A stretch of 64,000 nt of DNA from Gaeumannomyces sp. JS-464 (GCA_002197995.1 NGZR01000005.1:1674001-1738000); one strand, 5' to 3'. Shown: positions 24,256 through 35,818, numbered from the stretch's first letter. Translations and numbers: made by a program. The notes: generated from the sequence alone by a model not told the origin.

Positions 24256-24284
<29 letters not shown>
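24256..24284. repeat. Poly(A) tract
   Basis: About 29 consecutive A in non-coding DNA. It is the third long A run in 1.4 kb on the same strand. Confidence 0.9.
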
Positions 24285-24286
<2 letters not shown>

Positions 24287-26080
24287 CGAGACGTCGTCGC
24301 AGCGGAGACTGGTGTCCAGATGCGTCCATGTAGGTAACCTGCCGACGTGCACGGGAGGACGAGGAGGCTCCTTTGCTCTGCTGCATGGTTCCCGCCGCCG
24401 CAGGTCGAACAGGGACTAGCGTGGGGAATGTATGAGCTTACCGAGTACTCTGTATGATTGCGTCTTAGTTTGTGTGCCCGTCTTGCTTTGCCTGCGTCCT
24501 GCCCGCAGAAAGCCATGGCGCCACTCAATCATCACACACAAAGTCTCTCAGCCCAACCCACCCACACAGGCACGGCGCGCATGGGGCCGGCTGGAAGGGC
24601 AAACACGTCTCTAGCGGAAAGGGGGACCGGAACTGCCCAATGGACAATGCAGCTCCTCTTGGGGACGCATATCGCCCGCCTTGGACCCATGACTAGCCTA
24701 CCATAGTCTTCGATTGTATGCATGCATGCCAGCCCCGTATTCCGTGACCGCGCTGCTGCCTTCTTTGAGAGCGGGCGGGCAGAGGTGGATGGAGAGGGAG
24801 AGGGGGAGGAGATGGAGGGGAGGGAAGGGGAGGAGGGAATTACCCTCTGTGACTGCTTTTGCTTTGCGTTTGCGCTGTTTTATGTCGTCCTCTCTCCGTT
24901 CAGCTTCGTTTGCCAAGAACAACCACAAACAAGAAACAACTCGACGGACCCGAGCCCAACGTAACACGGGGTCGTTCCTCCAATACTCTCCCTTCGCCTT
25001 CCTCATAGTCATATATGTCGTCCTACACACGACGTCTCGGTGAGGTTGCTCGCTGTCCACGCATGGCCGTTGTTGCATGGGTGGCTCTAGATTGACAGCC
25101 GCAAACTTGGCCGATCGTTGCAGAGGCCGACGGTCCACGCTCCTTCTCCTCCTCATCAGCAAACCCCTGGATCTTGCACAGGGTTGAAATCTCTGCTCGG
25201 GTCAGGCACCATTCCCGTCCCATTCTGGCTAGCCCAGCCAGGAGCGGGAGCGAGAGAAAGACGCATATTTGCTTGCTCGGCCCTTTGCGGAACGCCACGA
25301 GGGGACGACGCCGCTCCAAGTGACCGACGGGGATCGAAAAGAGAAAGGCTGCTCGCATCGTAAGTGCAAACGCTTCACAACCTAAACCCACCTAGTCCCA
25401 AACCTTGTTTGCCTTTGGGCCAAGGGTAAAGCCATCGGTGATGATCCATCCCCACCGGGCCCCCTAGCATCGCCGTTTCCTGTCCGCCCCGACCCGGCAG
25501 ACACAGCCCCTTGTCCCTGCCGCGCGCCCACTCTCGTCTTAGACAGAGACACGTTTGGCTTCTCGTATCTTCCCGGGAGGCCTTTCCTTTCTTTTCGTCA
25601 AGCCACCCCGATAGGCTGTCAGTGGTGGCCACGGCGACTGACGTTTGGGTATCCGAATCGGGGCGAAAAGAGACTTAAAAAAAAAAAAAAAAAAGCAAAA
25701 ATAGGCCAAGAAAACTTGACATCCCAAAGTGTGCGCACAGCTCAGTGCCAAGCGCACGGTGCAGCCCATCCCGTCCTGCGACATCGAAAAGCATCTCCTC
25801 CCACCTGGGATTCTGTCTGGATCGCCCGGGAGATTGGACCGGAAAAAGGTTCACGGCGAACGGCCGCAGTTCTGGACCCTTGGTTCTGGGGCTCGGCCTT
25901 TGTTTACCTTTTTTGTTTTTAGGGTTGCGGGCAGCCGCGACCTGTGCTGAGGGGTGTGCTGCGGGCAGCTCTGTTGTCATCAGACGGTGTCTGGACGGTA
26001 CGGTACGTATGCGGCTTATTCCTGTTAGTAACCTCTCCACTCGTTGCTTGCGACCTCGTCGGGCCCTCCTTGGTACTGGC

Positions 26081-26098
26081 TGGCTGGCTGGCTGGCTT
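26081..26098. repeat. (TGGC)n microsatellite
   Basis: Four to five TGGC units in non-coding DNA upstream of the C2H2 gene. Confidence 0.7.
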
Positions 26099-26409
26099 GA
26101 TCGAGTCTTGGATTGCGCCGAGTCCGCGAGCACTAGATCAATCAATGACCGATGGATGCTGGTGTTCCCGCTCGCTCCCGTCAGGCGGCTCAGCTGGGCC
26201 CAAGCAACCTGTCTGGTGCTATCGGATCGAGGTCTCGGGGCCTGCTCGTGCTCCCCTGGCGCTTGCGCTGTCTCCTGACCCTTCCTTCCCCCCTCCCCTT
26301 GGGCTAAGATGCGCGAGACAGATGGCGGACACACAAGCGCTGACATCGCGGGCGGCCCTGTCCTTCCTTGAGGCTTTTTGGGGTTGCACTCAAAGGTTCT
26401 ATTCGCGTG

Positions 26410-26436
26410 CACCACCACCACCACCACCACCACCAC
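26410..26436. repeat. (ACC)n microsatellite
   Basis: Eight to nine perfect ACC triplets in non-coding DNA. Confidence 0.85.
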
Positions 26437-26673
26437 ACCTCATTCGACCCTTGCTCCGACGGGAAGCATAGCCACGCTTAATCTACTCAATTGCCATCTT
26501 ACTCCTGCATCTCGCCGGGATCGATTGTCAGCGGCGAAGTCAGGGTGCCACGCAGCCGCCCAACGCAACCCCGGCTATCTTTTTTTCTTTACGATCCCAG
26601 CCGTCTTTCCTGTCAGGTTCAAGGTTTTGTTTTCTCCATCGGCAGGGCGGGCCCTAATCAACCGACGAAACCG

Positions 26674-26699
26674 ACCAACCAACCAACCAACCAACCAAC
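26674..26699. repeat. (ACCA)n microsatellite
   Basis: ACCAACCAACCAACCAACCA run in non-coding DNA, about six units. Confidence 0.8.
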
Positions 26700-28476
26700 T
26701 AGTCCTCCACCCATCCCTCCCAATCCCACCCAGGCCCCTTTCCCCACGATATCCAGCTGGTCACCGGCTCGCTGTCCGCGGCCGAGTCTCACCTAGAGAG
26801 TTGTTGTTGAGTTGCGTGATTGCCAAGTGGCGCGGTGTGGGTGGGCGCAGTGCGTTTCCCCAGTGCTGAGACAGCAGGAGAGAGACAGAGCAAGCACGCG
26901 AGAGGGGACATCCATCCATCCGTCTGCACGTTATACGTCTGGACAGTATCAGCCATCCTCAGCCTCCATCCTTGCTCCTTCCCCCCGCCCCTGGACCTGC
27001 CCTAACGGACGGACGGACGGTGCGAGGGCGGGCGGCGGCGTTCGCTTGGAGAGGCGAATATAGTGGCTATCTCCTTTTGGCGATTCTTTGTGAAATTAAA
27101 CGGACGGACCAGGCTGTTTGGAGCAGAGGGCAGACTGACTGGATTTGGAAACGAAACAAGACAGACTGGACCCGGCCAGACCAGGCAGGCCCTCGGCCCC
27201 GCTCCCTCCTCTTTTTCCCCAGCATTGCAGCCAATTTTAACGCAAATCCCCCGCCGGCTCTCACATCAACGAGCGGGTCACGAACGAGTCACGTCACGCG
27301 GCAAGTCCCAGAAAGGAGGGCGCCTGGCCGTCCCAGCGCAGCGCAGGCCGTCCCAAATTGCGACCCGAGGGCTCCCCCAGGGCTCCAAGGGGCTCCACCT
27401 ACCGCGGCCGCGCCTGCCGTAGTGGCGCACAGTGTCATTTGACTTTGGACAGAAGCTCCAGTGCTCCAGCTGCCCACCCCAGCTGCCCGCCCCCCCGGCC
27501 CACAGCCAGCCCGCACAGTGCTCAGGGCGGCGGCCGCGCATCCATTCATTGAGCTTCCTTTGCTCTTTCCGCCGCATTAGCGTCCTGGGGCTCTGTGAAC
27601 AAACGTTCTGGGGTCCGTCCAGCCCAGGCCCTGTCCGCTTTGACGCCACGTCTTGCAGCATCCAACTTTGCTCCAGGCCAAGTCCCAGACGCTGCCCGCG
27701 CCCCCAGCCCAGCCAGAAGGATCGCCGCATCCATACAAACAAGACGGACCCCATACCACTTTCCCCAACTCCAGTCCCGCCGTCTCCTCCGCCGACTCCG
27801 ACTGCGACTCACCACCACCTCTCCCCACACTGCCGGCGCCCAGCCAGCACAGTCATACTGCAACCTCTCCCCTCACGTCAAACCTGACGGGGAGAAGGCG
27901 TCCCTGCGTGTGTGTGCCTGCCGTGCGACTGTCGCCCGCCCCGTCGCTCCAGCAGGAGCAGCAGCGCGCTCTCCCTGCCGCGAACCCAAGCACGAAGCAG
28001 AGAGGCTTCGGACGGGGGCTGTACCTGCGCACCTACCTACCCACCAGCGATCCGTTTGCTGGTCGCACGAACGACTCCGACTGCTCCCTTGGGAGACCCG
28101 TCTTCGCCGCGAGACCAAAGAGGAGGATATCTGGGCGGAGGACTTGCTGGCTGCACCAGGCGGCGCGTATAGAGTTTGGTGGCCGATACAAAGGCGGCGC
28201 ACTAGAAAGAGCGTGGGAACACAGCCACATATAGCCGCCCTCAGCAACACTGAACAGCCGCATAAGCGCCAGGGAGGGAGGGGCCTATCTCGTCATCGGG
28301 CGCCGCACTTACTTGCCCGAGGTTGTTTGTTCTGTGGACTCGGGGCTTGGACGGGAGTCTGGTTGCTGCCTCACGCACAGGTCACAGCCCGACTCGCTTC
28401 CCCCCTACCCATGGCGCACTGAACCGACGGCCTCCCCCGTGAGTAGAAAGCAGAGCACACAAGAAACGGATACGAG

Positions 28477-30184
28477 ATGAATTCCTGGGCTCACGCTCCT
28501 CCGGCCAGCGGCGACTTTTACACCGATGAAGACTACCTACTCAAAAACAGTCCGCTGTTCACGGCTCGTACCAAGGTGGATATCAAGCCGTCTCCATCCT
28601 CGTCGCTGGACCTCGACGCCCCCGAGGACAGCCCGCCCAGTAATTCGCGTTCCAGGAAATCCGGCCACTCCAAGTCCGAGCCAAACCCGGGTGATGCAGT
28701 GTTGATGTCCTTGCTCGCCGGTGGCCGCCACCAGCAAACTGTGATTTCGGCTGGCGAATGCGCCCTCCCCTCTGACACCTCCGAAGTCCCCGACCAGAAC
28801 CTTTCAGGCGAAGACGACGACTCCGACAGCAATAACGGCGACGGGGGAAGTAGGCGAAGGTCACCTGGGTCCGCAGCCCGACATCGTGGCCGCAAAATGT
28901 CGGTGGATGACCTACCCCCAGCCGATGCGCCACCACCAACGCCCCTCGATGAGTTGCAATCTCTGGCCGCCGGCGCCATGGCGGCCCTCGGTGGCGGGAT
29001 CGGCGACGGCGCCGGCCGGACGGCTACCGACCTGGATATGCACTCGCTGGATCGGGGAAGGCGGCTATCGGGGGGCAGGGGAGGCCGCCGAGACGGCCCG
29101 GCCCCTCTCAGGGACCTGGATAGGGAAAGGGAACGCGACGAGGACAGGGAACGCGACGAGGACAGGGAACGCGACGAGGACAGGGAACGCGACGAGGACA
29201 GGGAACGGGACGATAGGCACAGCGCGATTAGCGGAGCGTCTCCGTACAGCCCACAAGCGCCAGCGCATACTCACACTCCCCGCTACAACAAAGCCTCTCG
29301 CCGAGGCACCATCAGATCGGCCTTCGGTCACCAACAAATGTGCCGCGCAATCCATCGTTGCCGCCCATACACGGCATCATGTCGCCCATCTCGGACTCGA
29401 ACAGCAGCCATAACCCCTGCCCTCTTTCCGGGATACCTTCAGCAACCTTGGGATTTCGGACTCCTCTCAAGGCGATCGCCGTCGTAGCGCCAGCACCTCA
29501 TACCAGCCGCATTCGCCCTCGGGCGGTATGCCGCGACTGGCCAGTCTGTCGGTCACCTCGCCTCCGGTGTCGCCGGGGGATTTCAGGAGAGGGGATCTCC
29601 CATCGCCTGCGGCACGCATGTCGGGTGCTCCGAGTCCATATTATGCGCATCACGTCGGACCTAACGGCTACCCCAGACACACCGACTACAGCAGTAGCAG
29701 CGCGACGGAGACGCCCGGCAGCACAGGCGACTATGCCCACACCCCCGCCGGGCATGGGAATGACGGGCGCATGATGCCCGAGGCTGGGCTCCCGCCGTCT
29801 GGAGGCAACTTCGTGTGCAAATACCCGGGCTGCAACTCGTTGCCCTTCCACACGCAGTACCTGCTCAACTCGCACATGAACGTGCACTCGTCGGTACGGC
29901 CGCACTATTGTCCTGTCAAGGGCTGCCCCCGCAGCGAGGGCGGCAAGGGGTTCAAGCGCAAGAACGAGATGATCCGGCACGGGCTCGTCCACGACTCGCC
30001 TGGCTACATCTGCCCCTTTTGCCCGGATCGGGAACACAAGTACCCCCGACCCGACAATCTGCAACGCCACGTGAGGGTGCATCACGTCGACAAGGATAAG
30101 GACGATCCCATGCTTCGAGATGTCTTGGCCCAGCGGCCTGACGGCCCAAATCGCGGCCGTCGGAGGCGACTCGGGCCTGGATAG
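28477..30184 (+). CDS. C2H2 zinc-finger transcription factor (three frame breaks)
   Basis: Nuclear DNA-binding regulator. The ATG at 28477 gives MNSWAHAPPASGDFYTDEDY. The N-terminal two thirds are disordered (Ser/Pro/Asp-rich) and include a tandem RERDED repeat. Three zinc fingers lie at the C-terminus. Finger one is CKYPGCNSLPFHTQ ... HMNVH. Finger two is CPVKGCPRSEGGKGFKRK ... HGLVH. Finger three is CPFCPDREHKYPRPDNLQ ... HVRVH, followed by HVDKDKDD and an Arg-rich tail RRRRLGPG. The frame shifts three times in the linker: near 29292 (extra A in AAA), near 29335 (extra A in AAAT) and near 29414 (missing C in CCCC). Each lies in a short homopolymer and correcting them gives one continuous protein of about 568 residues. 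The finger block looks strongly conserved among filamentous ascomycetes; I do not assign a symbol. Confidence 0.87.
29125..29214 (+). repeat. 18-bp coding tandem repeat (RERDED units)
   Basis: Near-perfect tandem copies of an 18-base unit (GACAGGGAACGCGACGAG) inside the C2H2 gene. They encode repeated Arg-Glu-Arg-Asp-Glu-Asp, a mixed-charge helix. In-frame units make the length variable without breaking the protein. Confidence 0.9.
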
Positions 30185-31195
30185 GGAATAATCCCCTTTT
30201 AGTTTCATATTGTCGGATTCACCCATTCCGAACACGATACACTCACTCGATCAAGCTTCTTGCACATACTTTCGACCTCGCTGAGCTTTTTTTTTTTTTT
30301 TTTCTTCCTCCCTTCTCCAATGGGAATTGTCCCAGGTTTTGTTCTGGAACCTGTCTGGACTTGGCTATAGTAACTCCCGCAACCCAAGATGGACTGGGCG
30401 ACTTGTCAGCCGGTGGGACGACGACCTCTCACGCCGTTGCAACCCAGGCCTTTCCTGGGTGCACGTACATACATGATACTCTTCTGCCGCTGAACCAATC
30501 TTCAGTGGACCACGGGCTTCGAGGCTCTTGTGGTGCCATCAGCATAGCACGCTCCAGCTTCGATGCCTGGTTTCGACTCTTTTCTTTTCCTTAATGTTAT
30601 ATCCAAAAGGAGGGACTTTTGAGGTGGCGTTGGCGAATGGGCCAACCGTGTCTGATATCGCCATCAGCCAGGGAAGAAACGGGACCACTGGAGCCTCTCC
30701 TCTTCACAACCATTTTATCTCGGCCGCTCATCTCCTTGTATGATGAGCCTTTGTTTTTTTTTCTTTCTTATATCCTGTTCATCCAAATTGTTTCTTATTT
30801 TTTATCCTCGAGCTGGCAGCAGGCTCCGTCGGATGGATGGCTGATGGTGATGGTCCGGAGTCAGGCGTATTCGCAGATACCATGGTCGTTGTTGGTCTTT
30901 TGTTTGCTACTTCTTCCCCGTCTCATTTTCCATCTACCCAGCTTCGTCTTATGCGGTAGCGTTTATCCCTATCTTTATTCTTGCTGCCTCCTACCAATGT
31001 GCAAAGCGCAGGAGATCTGGGTGGTTCTCCATGTGAGGGATCTTGGTGATGAGCACAACGCGGCTGCGGCCAAGTGTGCTCATCCTTGAGCCGGCATCGC
31101 CGTCGGTGCTCGTGAATGGTCCTCCCCCGGCGCCGATGAATAAAAAGAAAATATAAATAAATAAAAAAAGCTCTCAATATTCCCCCGCAAAATTC
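30185..31195. other. Intergenic spacer downstream of the C2H2 gene
   Basis: T-rich 3' UTR-like sequence (18-base T run at 30286-30303, further T runs near 30751 and 30796) with no recognisable gene. Confidence 0.5.
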
Positions 31196-31217
31196 GCGCT
31201 CGGTTGCACGCCTCGTC

Positions 31218-31700
31218 CTATTCCTGGCTAGGGGTCCCGTGCTCGGGGTAGCCAGATAAGCCGCCGGCGGAGGACTGGATTCCGCGACCGCTTTTTGTCT
31301 CTCCTCGTCCCGGGATGTGGTTTGGCGGAGAGGTCGGCCGGCGCTTGGGTCGACGGCGGCTTGTCGATAGCCCCAAAGGTCTGCTGGGGGCTGTCGAGTT
31401 CAGGGTCCTTGGGCGGGAGCGAATCAAGAAAATTTTTTCTTTTTAGCCTGGGGTGTCGGGAGCGGTCAGCCAGCGTCCTCGCCCAGGGGGGGGGGGGGGG
31501 GGGGGGGGAGGGGGGGGAGGGGGAATTCGGTTCGGTATAGGAACGGCAGGCGGCCCTGGGAAAAAAAAAAAAAAAAAAACTTGACTGACCTTGTGATATC
31601 ACAGACCCCGTCGCGGCGGGCGGCGGCGTGGTAGAGCGGCGCGTACGCCAGGAATGACGCGTCGGCGATGCCGTGCGGTGACGCGTCTGGACCGCTGTGG
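31218..31700 (-). pseudogene. Isolated exon-like fragment(s) of an unidentified gene
   Basis: On the minus strand, a CCCCGCCACAG acceptor near 31697 precedes a GC-rich open segment reading GPDASPHGIADASFLAYAPL, then YHAAARRDGVCDIT, up to a GTCAGT donor near 31590. Downstream, 31228-31450 is open (DPELDSPQQTFGAIDKPPST) and ends at a stop. No start codon or recognisable domain was found. A 20-base A run and a run of 20 or more G interrupt the interval. It looks like a remnant or a mis-assembled part of a gene; I cannot name the family. Confidence 0.3.
31480..31523. repeat. Poly(G) tract
   Basis: A G-run of more than 20 bases, interrupted by single A, on the plus strand. It could form a G-quadruplex and is a likely sequencing-error site. 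Confidence 0.85.
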
Positions 31701-31759
31701 CGGGGAGAAAAAAAAAAAAAGCGGCGGTTACGGGAGCTAGGCGTGTGTGCTAGGAGGGT

Positions 31760-32165
31760 ACTCTGTAGCTGGGGCCCTAGTGTCGGGATGAGGTCGGATT
31801 GCTAGCAGCAAGCATGGTTGTGCAGACTTTTATATATCTTGAAATACTATACTCTAACCCGATAAAGGTTTCTAAGAGGGTGCTAGTACGATATAAGTGG
31901 TAGTTACAAGGGTTGGTTTTCTCGCTGCTGTTGTCTTATTATGTTGGGGATCTAGTCGAGCTGATAGGGTGATCCTTCACTCCGGGGGTGTTCCTGTCTT
32001 ATATGTGCATGTGCAGAGATTGTACCACTCTGCTTGCGACTCACATCAACATCACTCAAGCAAGGCTGGCGATGACCGCATCAAACAAGGCCAAAACGCC
32101 CAATTGTCACCCGATAATGCAGCAAACAACAGCACAAAACACCAAATATATACACAAAACGATAA
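31760..32165. mobile_element. AT-richer patch, possible transposon remnant
   Basis: Contains TATATATC, TACTATACTC, CTAGTACGATATAAGTGG and an A/C-rich end (ACACAAAACACCAAATATAT), clearly lower in GC than its surroundings and without coding frames. Such islands in GC-rich fungal genomes are often RIP-mutated or decayed repeats. No terminal repeats were identified. Confidence 0.3.
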
Positions 32166-32186
32166 TATGAGCCTTGTACCTAGATA

Positions 32187-32462
32187 GTCATGCCCTCAAC
32201 AGCACGCGCCAGCGCCTCGCCAGAAGCCATAAACCCCAGCGGCCTGTGGCAGTTGATGCCGGCACCGGCCCCTGCCTGCCGTTGCCGGCGCTGCCTGGTA
32301 CCGGAAGCCGTCTTCCTCGGAGAGGCGGTGATGGGCACCGCCGTCGTCTCTAGTGTCAGCCAGTGCTTGACTAAGGGGCTCTCGCGGCTGAAGGGGTGCG
32401 TCGGGTCGAAGCCCTCGACCGGGTCGATGAGCCAGAAGCTTCTTTCACGAACAACAGCTGTA
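32187..32462 (-). pseudogene. 3' exon of an unidentified gene without visible upstream exons
   Basis: After a TTCTTACAG acceptor at about 32462, the minus strand is open as VVRERSFWLIDPVEGFDPTH, then PFSRESPLVKHWL, and later GINCHRPLGFMASGEALARA, ending VEGMTI and a TAG at 32187. Composition and the splice acceptor look like a real terminal exon. I could not find matching exons between 32463 and the PalB gene, where stops are frequent, so the gene appears truncated or displaced. Family not recognised. Confidence 0.4.
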
Positions 32463-32798
32463 AGAATAGGAGGTGGTCAGGATCGGAGACGGGGCTGGGC
32501 TTTAACGGGATTGGGGAAGTTCGGAATTCTTATCATCTGTCGGGCGGGGTTGGCTGCCCAGTTTTCATCCCGAGAATGCCGACTTTGTTCCCGAACCAAG
32601 GGCTTGCGACTTAAACGGGAACAATACTTTGGTTCCCCTGTATTGCACAATCGACATTACAAGCCCCGACGGCCTAGAATGGGTCATCAGCGGCGGCTCC
32701 TGGTATAGTCATGTCATGAATGAAGCATGGTCGTGAGGTCAGAAGTGGGAAATCGTGGCTCAGCGCACGGTTATTATTTAGGTAGTTTCGGCCGCCTC

Positions 32799-35700
32799 TC
32801 ATTCCTTGACATGCTCCCAGTCTCCGACCTGGACCGGGTTGTCGCTCAGGATCTCAACTGCAGCCCCAAGCCTGGGAGGCACGCCTCCGCCCGAAACACT
32901 GCTCCCACCTCTGCCGCCCTGCAGCCCTCCGACGCTGCCATTTCCCGACGCCGATCCAATCTGCTCGACTACGACCCAGAGACCACCTCCCCTGTGGCCC
33001 AGGTCTGGGTCGACGTCGACCTCGGCCGTGCGTGCGCCCCTGGAGGCGTCGGCGAACTCGCAGTCGGCCAGCGCCTCGGCCAAGGCTCCCATGCTGAGAA
33101 GAGGGTCGACGCCGCTACCGCCGCTCCCTCCGCCAATGGCGAGCGGACGTGCTCGAGCCCCAACACCGACTTGTATCCGTACGCGCACGGCATCTAGGCT
33201 GCCAGAACGTGGTGCCACACGAGCGCTGACGCGAGTGAGGCGTGACACAAGCAGCGGCGCCCGATGGACACGGGCCGCCTCCCCCTCCTTATGGAGAGAG
33301 GAGCCATCATGGCCCCTACCGCCAGAGCCGCCATTGTAGTGATCGTGGTGATGGTCCTCGTCGCTATTTGTGCGGCGAACAGCAGGCGGGGGTGGGAGAG
33401 GAGCGAGCGCGCAGTGCGCAACCGACCGGCTGCGCGCCGGTCCGGGCAGCAGGGGCCACAGCTACGGGCTCTCGTGCCGACGAGCCTACCTCGAGCGTGT
33501 ATGCAGCTAGCTGGCCTGGCTCAAATGTGGACAGGACAGCAATGTAAAAGCCTTCCTGGAGCACCGGGGCGCCTCCTGCGGCTGTCGACGCTGGCGACGA
33601 CGATGAGACGACACACAGGGCGCTACCACGGCGATACTCGCCGCTCGAGGCCACAATGTCGCGGGCCGTGCCAGTAATCTCAGGAGCTGTCCCGATCCTA
33701 CCCCGCGCCGCGGCCAGACCCCGCCCACATGAGGTCCACGTGCACGGGCAGGTCTGGGTTGTCGACACACAGCAGGAGCGAGATGGTGGTCGGGTGCTTA
33801 ACGTGTATCGAGTATTGGGGATTCGAGAGATAAGTGGACTCGGATGCGTTGCCGCCAGCCGACCTTCGGGTCCATGAGCCCTGCACGGCTGTATAGTGGA
33901 CATGCTCGGGTTCGGCCTTAGCGACCTCGAGGGGGCAGCGGCTGAAGACAGAAAGGCTGAAGGTGTACTTGGCAGCGGAAGGCCCGACTGCGCCACAGCG
34001 AGGGTGTAGCGCTCGCCCTTCTAGCCTCGAACCGAAGCAACATCTGCGGGCTGTCGACGAAAGGCCGTCTATGTTGCGGCCGTGGCCGGTCAGGAAGCTG
34101 GATCCGCGTGCCATCCGTGCCGCGGAAAAGGTACAGCGACGTGAATCCTAGTGTGTTCGGCAAGCCTGCTGCATCGGTGGCCGTGGGGTAGGCAGACGCT
34201 TCGACTGAAGACGTCACCGTGCCATTTCCCACAGGCGGCATGAAGAAGCGGATCGGTTTCTCGCAATGGCGAGTTCGTCGTCCTGGAAGTGGCGGCTAAG
34301 AACGACCCACACCGAACCGGCGGATGAAGCGCATATCGAGTACTGCGGGTTTCTGGCGAACGAGTTGGCCATTGTGCTGTCGGGCACATCCCAGGTGAAG
34401 TGGTGGTCTTGGCGGTGGTGAAGAGGGGGTTCCAGTTCAGATAGAGAGGACTCGAAGTTCTGGACGACGTCCTCGAACGAGATCCAGAAGGTGCCTGTGG
34501 GGAGCTCGGCGGGGTCCGGCGGCGACACGCCATCCCTTGGAGAGCTCGGCGTTGTCTTGGGCTCCAGGATGGCCGAAGACCGCCCTTCCAGACGAGGCCG
34601 TCACACCAGGGTTCTTGACCAGCATGCGCCGGACGCCGTTCTCGACCCTCATGTCCAGGACGGCGTAGTCGTGTTCGCCTGCGAGGCCCAGCGCGTCCTC
34701 CTCCTCGAACGAAAGCCTCCCGGTGCCCAGGGTGACGACGACGTCGCCGTACTGGTAGGCCTTGCTGATGCGGGCCCAGCTCTGTTCAGGCTCCATGTCG
34801 TCGGCGTGGAGGAAGATCTGCTCCGGAATCCAGCCGGTGAGAACCCAGAGGTCGGTGCCAGAGTTGCTGCCGGGGAAGTCGTAGCCGCCCCGACTTTCAG
34901 GTAGGCCTTCTCCATCAAAGCGGCCATATCAGCTGGGGGTTCTTCCGGTCGACCACGAAGAGGGTGCGTGAAGTCCTGGAGGAGGGCAGCGGTCGTCGAT
35001 GGTGACTCGGCGGAAGCAGCCGTTGAAGTACATGCGGAACACGTACTTGCCGTTTTCCGACATGATGGGGCTGGCGCTGGAGGCATCAAAGGGATACATC
35101 AGGCTGGCAAGCAGCGGGTTCTCGCGCGAGTTCAAGTGCTTCATGGAGGCGCAGAGACTGGCCACAACACTGCAGTCGGTGGTGATGTCCTGCACGAGGT
35201 CACTCGCGGTTGCCGGGTGCATCAGCGTCGAGGCAGCCTCCCAACGATGCCTCGGCTGGCTCCGCCGGGGGCGAGAACATGTCCGAGGGCCTCTTCCATC
35301 CTGCAAAGATGTCCTGCTGTCTCTGGAGAGGGTAAAGTGCGAGGGATCGCTGTAAAGAGGTTTCCATCCGTGGGAGACAGACGAAAGCTGTCATCTGACG
35401 CGGGGCGTCCCATGGCGGAAAGATATTTCCGTGCAGGCGGGAGCGGAGAAGAATAGCCTTCTCGGAGGTGGGGAGCTGGCGGGACTGGGCCGGACCCTGC
35501 GGTAGTGCGGAGCAGGCGGCAGGAAAGCCAGGGGCGCTCGGGGACGCAGTCGCCGCCGACCCGCACCGGGGGCCGGGGGCGAGATGTGGCGCTTGGGTGG
35601 GGCCTTGAGGCGCTCGCAAAGACGATGACCTCTTCGCACCGGCGCTTGAGCCGATTCTTCTCGGCTGGGCTGGAGGCCTCCTTGACAGCCTTCATGTAAG

Positions 35701-35818
35701 CCTCGGCAGCAGCGATGGCGTGCTTGACGGCATCCTTGCCGGACGCCCTGCGTGCCAGCCTTTCTAGCTCCTGGACGGGTATGGTTAGAGATTTGTTTCT
35801 GGACTTTCGGGCCATCAT
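32799..35818 (-). CDS. palB: PalB/Rim13-type calpain-like cysteine protease (many frame breaks)
   Basis: Cytosolic ESCRT-associated protease of the ambient-pH (Pal/Rim) pathway that processes PacC/Rim101 in homologues. The ATG at 35818 (or 35815) opens an MIT-like helix bundle (ELERLARRASGKDAVKHAIA). The protease domain follows: SEKAILLRSRLHGNIFPPW, FAGWKRPSDMF and LVQDITTDCSVVASLCA, with the catalytic Cys codon at 35174-35172. ALMEKAYLKV and YDFPGSNSGTDLWVLTGWIP come next. GEHDYAVLDM carries the catalytic His near 34673, and MLVKNP the Asn near 34613. TFWISFEDVVQNF and the C2-like calpain domains follow, ending GGGLWVVVEQIG ... VQVGDWEHVKE. At least ten frame changes are needed to join these blocks; at most a few could be unrecognised introns. 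The triad is preserved. Either the sequence is poor here or the gene is decaying. Confidence 0.8.

Larger units (their letters stand above)
19725..28476. other. 8.7-kb gene-free region upstream of the C2H2 regulator
   Basis: No stretch here resembles a known protein family on either strand; the longest frames (for example 27595-28422) are low-complexity GC-rich sequence. The region holds long homopolymers, several short tandem repeats, and CT-rich and GC-rich blocks. The right-hand kilobases probably form the promoter and a long 5' leader of the C2H2 gene, with several upstream ATGs. Non-coding RNA genes cannot be excluded. Confidence 0.5.

Noticed and set aside
19725..28476. Many open frames of 60-275 codons on both strands, for example 27595-28422
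   Set aside because: They are GC-rich or repeat-derived, overlap each other in several frames, lack splice structure and show no family motif; best explained as chance frames in compositionally biased DNA.
28477..29487. A separate 336-residue protein ending at 29487, upstream of a zinc-finger gene starting at 29528
   Set aside because: Three one-base corrections in homopolymers give a single continuous protein with the zinc fingers at its end; the 29487 stop lies in an out-of-frame reading.
31740..32165. RIP-mutated full transposon
   Set aside because: The patch is only mildly AT-rich, short, and no transposase or terminal repeats could be seen; listed only as a possible remnant.
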